64,000 bases of DNA from Shinella sp032095155 (GTDB lineage Bacteria > Pseudomonadota > Alphaproteobacteria > Rhizobiales > Rhizobiaceae), in contig NZ_JBLZPK010000014.1 in the NCBI RefSeq assembly GCF_049199905.1, positions 1 through 64,000 of the forward strand. Reading direction: 5' to 3'. How positions within the stretch are numbered: position 1 is the first letter of the stretch; each line of letters opens with the position of its first letter. The translations under genes were made by a program, and so were the position numbers. Below are positions 57,430 to 64,000 of this stretch, in pieces. The notes beneath the pieces were generated by a model, which was given only the letters and a program-made list of their open reading frames with translations, was not told the DNA's origin and ran no database searches.

Positions 57430-57867
57430 ATGACCGACGAGATCAGCATCGAAATTTCCCTCTTCGTCTAGCACGGGCGCGAACAGGAGGCGGCGGATTT
57501 CTACGTCGTCGCCTTTGGCGCCGCAGTGGTCGAACCCTATCATATCGAAGGCGTACTAGCGGGCTTTGCCATGCGCTTCGGAACGATGCCTGTGGCCGTC
57601 GCGGGATCAAACCCGCGGCGCGAGGAAAACCTGTCCTATGGCGGACCGTTCTTCCCCAAGGCGGCCGGGTCCGTCAGCGCGATTTTCACACTGACGGTCG
57701 GCGACATCGAGCGCACGATGCAACGGGCGATCGAAGCCGGTGCCGTGACGCGAGATGTAGTGCAGGTGGATATGTTGGGCCGGCGCGTGGCGTCGATCTT
57801 CGATCCGTTCGGGCACATCTGGGCGCTTGTCGAACGCAAGGCCGGAACCGCTAAGCTCGCGGCGTGA
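57430..57867 (+). pseudogene. VOC-family (PhnB-like) gene interrupted by an in-frame amber codon
   Basis: From ATG 57430 the frame reads MTDEISIEISLFV, then TAG (57469-57471), then HGREQEAADFY and on without a further stop to 57867. Together this gives a 145-position PhnB/glyoxalase-like protein (landmarks DFYVVAFGAAV, YGGPFFPKAAGSVSAIFTLTV, RVASIFDPFGHIWALVE). In relatives this position is usually an aromatic residue, so a single change TAC or TAT to TAG would explain it. A functional gene would need readthrough or an internal start. Sequencing error is possible. Confidence 0.7.
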
Positions 57868-57885
57868 TATCGAACGACGGGCCTT

Positions 57886-58572
57886 TCAGGCCAGTTCCTT
57901 GACAAGGCCATCCTCGATCGTCACGCGGCGATCCATCAGCCCGGCAAGCTCGTGGTTATGCGTGGCGATCATCGCGGCAAGGCCGGACTGGCGGGCGAGC
58001 GCTTCCAGCGCCTCGAAGACGTAGCCGGCGGTTTCCGGGTCGAGATTGCCAGTGGGCTCGTCGGCCAGAAGCAGGAGCGGCGCATTGGCAACCGCGCGTG
58101 CGATAGCGACGCGCTGCTGCTCGCCGCCGGAAAGTTCGGACGGGCGGTGATCGGCGCGGTGGCCGATGCGCATATAATCGAGCAGCTGCGCGGCGCGTTC
58201 GCGTGCCTCGGCCTTGGAGAGGCCGCCGATCAGCTGCGGCATCATGATGTTTTCGAGCGCGGTGAATTCCGGCAGCAGATGGTGGAACTGATAAACGAAG
58301 CCGATCTCGCCGCGGCGGATCGCCGTGCGCTGGTCATCCGGCAGGCCGGCACAGGAATGGCCGTTGACGAAGACATCGCCGGCATCGGGTTTTTCGAGCA
58401 GCCCCGCGACATGCAGCAGCGTCGACTTACCGGTGCCCGACGGTGCGACGAGCGCGACCGTCTCGCCGCTTCTCAGCGTGAAATCGGCGCCCTTGAGGAT
58501 CGACAGTACCGTCTCGCCCTGGCCGTAGTGCCGTTCGATGCCCTTGAGTTCCAAAGCGACGCGCGCTGCCAT
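57886..58572 (-). CDS. lolD: Lipoprotein-releasing ABC transporter ATP-binding protein
   Basis: 228-residue ATPase of the LolCDE complex, which extracts lipoproteins from the inner membrane for LolA. Walker A is APSGTGKST (around 42), the signature LSGGEQQRVAIARA, and Walker B LLLADEPTGNLD; the H-loop is ATHNHEL. The gene follows the permease gene by 9 bp on the same strand. Confidence 0.94.
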   Translation of the reverse strand: MAARVALELKGIERHYGQGETVLSILKGADFTLRSGETVALVAPSGTGKSTLLHVAGLLEKPDAGDVFVNGHSCAGLPDDQRTAIRRGEIGFVYQFHHLLPEFTALENIMMPQLIGGLSKAEARERAAQLLDYMRIGHRADHRPSELSGGEQQRVAIARAVANAPLLLLADEPTGNLDPETAGYVFEALEALARQSGLAAMIATHNHELAGLMDRRVTIEDGLVKELA

Positions 58573-58581
58573 GCTGAATTC

Positions 58582-59883
58582 CTATTCGTACCTGAGGGCC
58601 TGAACCGGATCGAGCTTGGAGGCACGCCAGGCGGGGAAGATCGTCGCGAGGAAGGAGAGCGCAAGCGCCATGACGATGACGGTGACCGTCTCGCCGGCAT
58701 TCATGTCGGCCGGAAGCTGGCTGAGGAAATAGAGTTCCGGGTTGAACAGCGTCGTGCCCGAGATCCAGGAGAAGAACTGGCGGATCGACTCGACGTTGAG
58801 GCAGACGATGACGCCGAGCAGCACGCCGGCGAAGGTGCCGACCGTGCCGATGGCCGCCCCCGTCATGAAGAAGATGCGCATGATGGAGCCCGATGTGGCG
58901 CCCATGGTGCGCAGGATGGCGATGTCGCTGCCCTTGTCCTTCACCAGCATGATCAGGCCGGAAATGATGTTGAGCGCGGCGACGAGCACGATCAGCGTCA
59001 GGATCATGAACATGACGTTGCGCTCGACCTGCAAGGCCGAGAAGAAGGTCTGGTTGCGCTGGCGCCAGTCCGTGATGAAGATCTGCCGCTCCGCCGCCGC
59101 CTCGATGGGCTGGCGCAGGCTGTCGATCTGATCCGGGTTGGAAACGAAAAGCTCGATCGACTGCACGACGCCTTCGGAGTTGAAGTAGAGTTGTGCCTCG
59201 TCCAGCGGCATGTAGATGATCGAGGCGTCATATTCCGACATGCCGATCTCGAAGATCGCCGAGACCGTATAGGTCTTCACGCGCGGATTGACGCCCAGCG
59301 GCGTGACGTCCCCTTCCGGTGCCACGAGCGTGATCTGGCCGCCGGCGCTGAGTCCGAGTTGCTCGGCCATGCGCGCGCCGATGGCAACACCGCCGCCGGA
59401 GGCAAAACCGACAAGGTCGCCTTCCTTGATATGGTCGGAGACGGATTTCATTTTGGCGAGGTCATCCGCACGGATGCCGCGCACCAGAGCGCCCGTACCG
59501 CCGCCCGCCGTTCCCTGCGCCAGCGTCTGGCCTTCCACGAGCGGGATGGCCATGGTAACGCCGGGAACGGCGGCAAGACGGTCGGCGAGCTTGGCATAAT
59601 CGTTCAGCGGGCTGTCGATCGGCTGGATGATCATATGCCCGTTGATGCCGAGGATGCGCGAGATCAGCTCGGTGCGGAACCCGTTCATCACCGCCATGAC
59701 GATGATGAGCGTCGCCACGCCGAGCATGATGCCGATGAAGGAGAAACCGGCGATAACGGAGATGAAGGCTTCCTTGCGCCGTGAGCGCAGGTAGCGCCAG
59801 GCGACCATCCGCTCGAAAGCGGAGAACGGGCGGCTCTTCTTGAAGGCCTGGGCCTCTATCGCCCCGCTCGCTGCGTCAGCCAT
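58582..59883 (-). CDS. lolE: Lipoprotein-releasing ABC transporter permease (LolC/LolE family)
   Basis: 433 residues, FtsX/MacB-type permease. It has one membrane helix near residue 45 (AGFSFIGIMLGVATLIIVMAV), a large periplasmic domain (about 70-280) and three C-terminal membrane helices (from about 285). The N-terminal FERMVAWRYLRSRRKEAFISVIA is diagnostic. Only one permease gene is present, so the complex is probably a homodimer of a LolF-like permease, as known in many non-enteric bacteria. The LolE name is the usual annotation. Follows proS after 33 bp. Confidence 0.92.
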   Translation of the reverse strand: MADAASGAIEAQAFKKSRPFSAFERMVAWRYLRSRRKEAFISVIAGFSFIGIMLGVATLIIVMAVMNGFRTELISRILGINGHMIIQPIDSPLNDYAKLADRLAAVPGVTMAIPLVEGQTLAQGTAGGGTGALVRGIRADDLAKMKSVSDHIKEGDLVGFASGGGVAIGARMAEQLGLSAGGQITLVAPEGDVTPLGVNPRVKTYTVSAIFEIGMSEYDASIIYMPLDEAQLYFNSEGVVQSIELFVSNPDQIDSLRQPIEAAAERQIFITDWRQRNQTFFSALQVERNVMFMILTLIVLVAALNIISGLIMLVKDKGSDIAILRTMGATSGSIMRIFFMTGAAIGTVGTFAGVLLGVIVCLNVESIRQFFSWISGTTLFNPELYFLSQLPADMNAGETVTVIVMALALSFLATIFPAWRASKLDPVQALRYE

Positions 59884-59916
59884 GCTGTCTCCCTGTTTTC
59901 CCGGCTCAAGCCGACA

Positions 59917-61245
59917 TCAGTTGCCGGACGTCAGGCGGTGGATCGCCGCCTCGATGGTCAGCGTCTCGCGTTCGCCGGTCTTGCGATGCTTGATCTCGAC
60001 TTCGCCATTGGCGACGCCGCGCGGACCCGCGATGACCTGCACCGGCGCCCCGATGAGGTCGGCGGTCGCGAATTTCGCACCCGCGCGCTCGTCCTTGTCG
60101 TCATAGAGCACGTCGATGCCGGCATTCAGGAGCGCGCTATAGATCGTTTCGCAGGCTGCGTCGCAGGCGGCATCGCCCGACTTCATGTTGATGACAATGG
60201 CTTCGAAAGGTGCCACGGCCTTCGGCCAGATGATGCCGTTCTCGTCATGCGAGGCTTCGATGATGGCGGGCACGAGGCGCGTCGGGCCGATGCCGTAGGA
60301 GCCCATATGCACGGTGTGTTCCTTGCCGTCGGGGCCCTGGACCTTGGCGCCCATGGCTTCGGAATATTTCGTGCCGAAATAGAAGATGTGGCCGACTTCG
60401 ATGCCGCGGGCCGACAGGCGCTCGCCTTCCGGGATCGCCTCGAAGGCCGGAGCGTCGTGCATTTCGGAGGTGGCAGCGTAACGCGAGGTCCACTTGTCGA
60501 AGATGGCCTTGAGGCCCGTCACGTCTTCGAAATTCGTGTCGAGGCCGGGAATGTCGAAGTTCAAAAAGTCCTTGTGGCAGAAGACTTCCGATTCACCGGT
60601 ATCGGCAAGGATGATGAATTCGTGGCTGAGATCGCCGCCGATCGGGCCGGTATCGGCACGCATCGGGATGGCACGCAGGCCCATGCGCGAGAAGGTGCGC
60701 AGATAGGCTGCGAACATGCGGTTATAGGCATGCACGGCGCCTTCGCGATTCAGGTCGAAGGAATAGGCGTCCTTCATCAGGAATTCGCGCGAGCGCATGG
60801 TGCCGAAGCGCGGACGGATCTCGTCGCGGAACTTCAGCTGGATGTGATAGAGATTGAGCGGCAGGTCCTTGTAGGACTTCACGAACGAGCGGAAGACGTC
60901 CGTGATCATTTCCTCGTTGGTCGGGCCGTAGAGCATCGGCCGCTCCTGGCGGTCCTTGATGCGCAGCATTTCCTTGCCATAGGCGTCATAGCGGCCGCTT
61001 TCCTGCCAGAGCTCGGCGGACTGCAGCGTCGGCATCAGGAGTTCGACCGCGCCGGAGCGGTTCTGCTCTTCGCGGATAATCGCATTCACCTTGTCCAGAA
61101 CGCGCTTGCCGAGCGGCAGCCAGGTATAGATGCCCTGGGACTGCTGCTTAACCATGCCCGCACGCAGCATGAGGCGGTGCGAGACTATCTCGGCTTCCTT
61201 GGGGTTTTCCTTGAGGATGGGCAGGAAGAAGCGGGAAAGGCGCAT
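59917..61245 (-). CDS. proS: Prolyl-tRNA synthetase, short form without editing insertion
   Basis: Class II synthetase, 442 residues. Motif 1 and 2 regions are intact (GPTNEEMITDVFR, RPRFGTMRSREFLMKDAYSFD), followed by the C-terminal anticodon-binding domain. The large editing (INS) domain between motifs 2 and 3 found in the roughly 570-residue E. coli enzyme is missing, as is usual in alphaproteobacteria. Alanine mischarging is then cleared by separate trans-editing proteins, none of which is visible here. Same strand as lolE-lolD, probably one unit. Confidence 0.95.
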   Translation of the reverse strand: MRLSRFFLPILKENPKEAEIVSHRLMLRAGMVKQQSQGIYTWLPLGKRVLDKVNAIIREEQNRSGAVELLMPTLQSAELWQESGRYDAYGKEMLRIKDRQERPMLYGPTNEEMITDVFRSFVKSYKDLPLNLYHIQLKFRDEIRPRFGTMRSREFLMKDAYSFDLNREGAVHAYNRMFAAYLRTFSRMGLRAIPMRADTGPIGGDLSHEFIILADTGESEVFCHKDFLNFDIPGLDTNFEDVTGLKAIFDKWTSRYAATSEMHDAPAFEAIPEGERLSARGIEVGHIFYFGTKYSEAMGAKVQGPDGKEHTVHMGSYGIGPTRLVPAIIEASHDENGIIWPKAVAPFEAIVINMKSGDAACDAACETIYSALLNAGIDVLYDDKDERAGAKFATADLIGAPVQVIAGPRGVANGEVEIKHRKTGERETLTIEAAIHRLTSGN

Positions 61246-61429
61246 ATCGGTTTCCGGTGTGACTGATCCGCCCTATTCTGGGAATCGGGCAAAATGACGT
61301 TGATTTTCACGCGTTCATAAACGCTTCGCCGGCGGAAAGAAACCCGGCAGGCCACGCCGGCCGCGCAGCGCGAAGCACTGTCCACCGCTCTTGGCGGACC
61401 TGGCGAATGTGGCAGAAAAATGAGGGCGC

Positions 61430-61687
61430 CAATAACAGAAATTGCGCTTATGTTGTCAATCGAAAAATTTTATTCCAGTGTAGCAAAAATGCAAAAAAGC
61501 GGATGACAACGCCTAACGTTTGGGCTAGTTTCAGGCCACAAAACAGGCAGGAAGTGCAAATTCCAGCCATTTTCGCGGTCAAGTCTTGGGAGGATCAGAT
61601 CTTAGGCGCGCGTAGACGCTGCCACCGCACAACGGATAAAGATCACGCGATACCTGCAAAACAAGGCTTTCAGCCTTGTTTTTTTTT
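61430..61687 (+). ncRNA. Candidate plus-strand small RNA ending in a strong terminator
   Basis: The interval between proS and DUF1467 (both minus strand) holds no gene, yet a strong plus-strand terminator closes at 61687. The AT-rich segment before it (about 61430-61657) therefore probably is transcribed as an RNA from within the interval. I cannot fix the 5' end; TTGTCA near 61454 is a possible -35. No long open frame with a ribosome-binding site is present. Confidence 0.4.
61658..61687 (+). terminator. Strong Rho-independent terminator on the plus strand
   Basis: AAAACAAGGCT-TTC-AGCCTTGTTTT followed by more T (nine in a row). On the minus strand the T-tract is only four long, so the element is oriented for plus-strand transcripts, but may also stop minus-strand readthrough from DUF1467. 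Confidence 0.85.
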
Positions 61688-61857
61688 GCCTTTTGCCGAG
61701 CTCCCCTGCTCCGCGCCGCGCTTCCCGATGAATTCCGATCAACGGAAATCCGCGCGCACGCCCCCTGCGACACTGCGCCTCACGTTACGCAAGCCTCACT
61801 CAGCGAAAACATGCCGATTTAAGGTTGCCGGACAGGCCTGAGTGGATTGTTGAACAA

Positions 61858-61919
61858 GCTTTTTGATAAAGCGCAAACGGAAGACTTTTCCGTAAAAAGC
61901 CTGAAGGGCGAAATCCCTT
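61858..61919. other. Structured 3' region of DUF1467
   Basis: GCTTTTT (61858-61864) pairs with AAAAAGC (61894-61900) around ACGGAA-GACTT-TTCCGT (61877-61893). A second hairpin, AAGGG-CGAAAT-CCCTT (61904-61919), follows. Minus-strand transcripts of DUF1467 would meet these just after the stop codon, so they may end that gene. Confidence 0.4.
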
Positions 61920-61960
61920 ACCTAAGTGCCGTTCGAGGTCGTTAACCTCTATGGCGGCAG

Positions 61961-62230
61961 CTATTCGTAGTTGGGGTAGAACTGCGGTAACGAATCCAGC
62001 CCGTAGCCAAGGCGCACGGACAGCACATACCAGGCGCCGTAGATGACGGCGGAAACGAGCGTGGTGATCAGCACGATACGGCCGCCGCGGAACCGGGCGG
62101 GTGCGCTTTCCACCGAGCCGGGCACCACATCATTCGCCTCGGCCTGTGTCTTCAAGCCGAACGGCAGGACAGCGAAAAGCGTCAGCCACCAGACGATGAA
62201 GTAGACGGCGAAGATGGAAAACAGCTGCAT
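61961..62230 (-). CDS. DUF1467 family membrane protein
   Basis: 89 residues with two membrane helices (FSIFAVYFIVWWLTLFAVLPFG and IVLITTLVSAVIYGAWYVLSV) and the family's WWLTLFAVLPFGLKTQAEA motif. It is small, alphaproteobacterial and of unknown function. The gene is downstream of RNase J on the same strand, with an N gap between them. Confidence 0.9.
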   Translation of the reverse strand: MQLFSIFAVYFIVWWLTLFAVLPFGLKTQAEANDVVPGSVESAPARFRGGRIVLITTLVSAVIYGAWYVLSVRLGYGLDSLPQFYPNYE

Positions 62231-62375
62231 GGATGGGCCCTCGTGCGACAGCGGCTCTTTTACGCCGCTTGGTCGCGAAGTTCAAACGGCCAGATGGCGG
62301 CGTGCTGTCACACCTCTTCATCTTCGACGCGTGCGGGAGATGAAGGAAGGGTACCGGCTTGCGCTACGCGCCGGC

Positions 62376-62446
62376 NNNNNNNNNNNNNNNNNNNNNNNNN
62401 NNNNNNNNNNNNNNNNNNNNNNNNNNNNNNNNNNNNNNNNNNNNNN
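62376..62446. other. 71-base run of N
   Basis: Undetermined bases between DUF1467 and the RNase J 3' end. The flanking 62231-62375 sequence shows no supported gene. Confidence 0.95.
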
Positions 62447-62456
62447 GAGGCGAGGA

Positions 62457-64000
62457 TCAGACCTTCGTCAAGAACACCGTGACGACAGGCTTCTTGCCCC
62501 AGATCTCGTTGGCCGTGGAGCGCACGGCGCGACGCACGGCCTCGCGCACCATTTCGAGATCCTTGCGGCGGGCACGCGGGATGCTTTCGACCGCACCAAG
62601 CACGGCGTCGTAAAGCGTGTCGCCCATGTCCTCGCCCTCGTCGTCGAATTGCGGCAGACCGAAAGGTTCCACTTCAGGGTCACCCTGAAAGTCGAAGCGG
62701 CTGTCGAGCAGGATGCTGACGGCGACATGGCCGACGAAGGCGAGCTTGCGGCGGTCGCCGATGCCCATTTCCTCGTAGTCGCCGATAAGATTGCCATCCT
62801 TGAAGATGCGGCCGAAGGGCGCGTGATCGACGACCTCGGGCTCACCCGGGGCGAGCTTCAGCACATCGCCGTTGCGCACGCGCGGCACTTCGGCAACGCC
62901 GGACTGTTCGGCAAGCTCGGCATGGGCCACCAGATGGACGGCTTCGCCATGAACCGGCACGACCATCTTCGGGCGCGTCCAGGCGTACATCTGCTGCAGT
63001 TCATTGCGGCGCGGATGGCCCGAGACATGCACCAGCGCTTCCGCGTCGGTGACGACATTGATGCCCTGCTCGACCAGGCCATTCTTGATATCGTTGATCG
63101 CCTTCTCGTTGCCGGGAATGGCGCGGGAGGAGAAGATGATCGTGTCGCCATCCGTGAAGGCGACGTTGCGCATTTCGTCACGGGCGATCTTGGCAAGGGC
63201 GGCACGGGGCTCGCCCTGGCTGCCCGTCAGGATGACGACGACCTTGTCGCGCGGGATGTAGCCGAATTCGTCTTCCTCGATGAACGGCTTCAGGCCTTCC
63301 ATCAGGCCGATGTCGCGCGCGACATTCGTCACGCGCTTCATGGAACTGCCGAGCAGCAGCACTTCGCGCCCGGCCGCTTCGGCGGCCTGCGCGATAGAGC
63401 GGATACGGCCGACATTCGACGAGAAGGTGGTGATGCCCACCCGGCCCTCGGCAACCTCGATGATCTTCGTCAGGCTTTCCGAAACCTCGTGCTCGGAGGG
63501 CGACACGCCGTCGCGCACCGCGTTCGTGCTGTCGCAGATCAGCGCCAGGACGCCCTCGTCGCCGAGCTTGCGGAAGCGGGCTTCATCCGTCAGCGGCCCG
63601 AGCGACGGATCGAGGTCGATCTTCCAGTCGCCGGTGTGTATCACTGTGCCGAGCGGCGTCTTGATCGCTAGCGACATCGGTTCGGGGATGGAGTGGTTGA
63701 CGCCGATCGCCTCGATCTCGAAGGGGCCGACATTGATGCGGTCGCCCTGCTTGAAGATCGTCACCGGAATTTCGACGCGGCTGCGCTCGTAATCGCGTTT
63801 GGCTTCCAGCATGCCGGCAGTGAAGGGCGAGGCATAGACCGGCACGTTGAGGCCCGGCCAGAGATCGTTCAGCGCACCGTAATGGTCTTCGTGCGCATGG
63901 GTGATGATGATGCCCTTCAGCTTCTCGCGCTCCTTGGCGAGGAAACGGATATCGGGCAGAACGAGGTCGACGCCCGGCAGGTCCGGTCCCGGGAAGGTGA
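62457..64000 (-). CDS. rnj: Ribonuclease J (5' end outside window)
   Basis: Metallo-beta-lactamase/beta-CASP RNase with 5'-3' exo- and endonuclease activity. In alphaproteobacteria it helps mature rRNA and degrade RNA alongside RNase E. The visible 513 codons include the zinc motif THAHEDHYG (near the right edge), VIHTGDWKIDLDP, LICDSTNA, the beta-CASP motifs with TGSQGEPRAAL and HVSGHPRRNEL, and a C-terminal domain ending TVFLTKV. The N-terminal residues lie beyond position 64000. With rne and rnr, three major RNases are encoded in this window. Confidence 0.95.
   Translation of the reverse strand, partial: TFPGPDLPGVDLVLPDIRFLAKEREKLKGIIITHAHEDHYGALNDLWPGLNVPVYASPFTAGMLEAKRDYERSRVEIPVTIFKQGDRINVGPFEIEAIGVNHSIPEPMSLAIKTPLGTVIHTGDWKIDLDPSLGPLTDEARFRKLGDEGVLALICDSTNAVRDGVSPSEHEVSESLTKIIEVAEGRVGITTFSSNVGRIRSIAQAAEAAGREVLLLGSSMKRVTNVARDIGLMEGLKPFIEEDEFGYIPRDKVVVILTGSQGEPRAALAKIARDEMRNVAFTDGDTIIFSSRAIPGNEKAINDIKNGLVEQGINVVTDAEALVHVSGHPRRNELQQMYAWTRPKMVVPVHGEAVHLVAHAELAEQSGVAEVPRVRNGDVLKLAPGEPEVVDHAPFGRIFKDGNLIGDYEEMGIGDRRKLAFVGHVAVSILLDSRFDFQGDPEVEPFGLPQFDDEGEDMGDTLYDAVLGAVESIPRARRKDLEMVREAVRRAVRSTANEIWGKKPVVTVFLTKV

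Noticed and set aside
61313..61327. GTTC-N7-CTTC near proS as a third LexA box
   Set aside because: One mismatch in the core repeat, and proS is not an SOS gene; likely chance.

Overview
The window is about 64 kb of chromosomal backbone from an alphaproteobacterium of the Rhizobiales, most likely a member of the Rhizobiaceae. The evidence is the gene content and order (aroQ-accB-accC-aat-DUF2155-NDUFA12, gatB, gatCA, pyrB-pyrC', plsY, dprA, topA, rnr, rpmG, pleD-divK, dinB, dnaE, lolDE, proS), lineage-restricted families (DUF2155, DUF1467, DUF3572, NDUFA12-like, PleD/DivK), an RNase E with a large acidic insert in its S1 domain, RNase J, short-form ProRS, and LexA boxes of the alphaproteobacterial type GTTC-N7-GTTC. 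Genus cannot be fixed from the sequence alone. Both ends are cut inside genes (tuf on the left, RNase J on the right). Four runs of N (2249-2290, 6976-7185, 46787-46832, 62376-62446) interrupt mostly intergenic sequence.

Layout. 0-6 kb: tRNA-Tyr, tRNA-Gly and tuf on the minus strand behind a good promoter; rlmB; a divergent azoR / LysR pair; tRNA-Thr; nadK; an exported protein. 6-15 kb: the minus-strand amiC-mrcA-prfB cluster (envelope and translation termination), then rne with a long leader. 15-24 kb: an SDR, an aminotransferase, a DsbA-like protein, aroQ, accBC, aat, DUF2155, NDUFA12, a GNAT and gatB. 24-27.6 kb: a small accessory-looking islet between gatB and gatCA. It holds DUF1294, a YjhX/TopAI-type toxin preceded by an attenuator-like leader, a GNAT, a slipin (SPFH/Band-7) gene, and a tandem array of degenerate tRNA-like sequences on the slipin strand. 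27.6-46.7 kb: gatCA, a metallo-hydrolase, a PhnA-like protein, ruvX, small membrane proteins, an AEC transporter, an AidB-like flavoprotein, pyrB with a catalytically degenerate pyrC, plsY, dprA, topA, rnr, DUF983, Nudix, MFS, rpmG. 46.7-64 kb: a gene-poor structured stretch, pleD-divK, DUF3572, SOS-controlled dinB, an L,D-transpeptidase with an Imm10-like protein, dnaE preceded by a 28-residue membrane peptide under a LexA box, a broken VOC gene, lolDE, proS, a candidate sRNA, DUF1467 and RNase J.

Most genes are housekeeping: translation (tuf, prfB, rlmB, gatABC, proS, aat, rpmG, tRNAs), RNA decay (rne, rnr, rnj), DNA metabolism (topA, dnaE, dinB, ruvX, dprA), envelope (mrcA, amiC, LDT, lolDE, plsY, accBC) and cell-cycle signalling (pleD, divK). 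Four places deserve attention. The first is the slipin plus fused tRNA-like RNAs (25.7-27.4 kb), which resembles the SPFH/tRNA-like-RNA pairing described for RNA-repair systems but has no ligase nearby. The second is the LexA-controlled 28-residue membrane peptide at 56.6 kb, a possible analogue of the Caulobacter division inhibitor SidA. The third is the leader-peptide/alternative-hairpin region in front of yjhX. The fourth is the set of dyad repeats upstream of topA.
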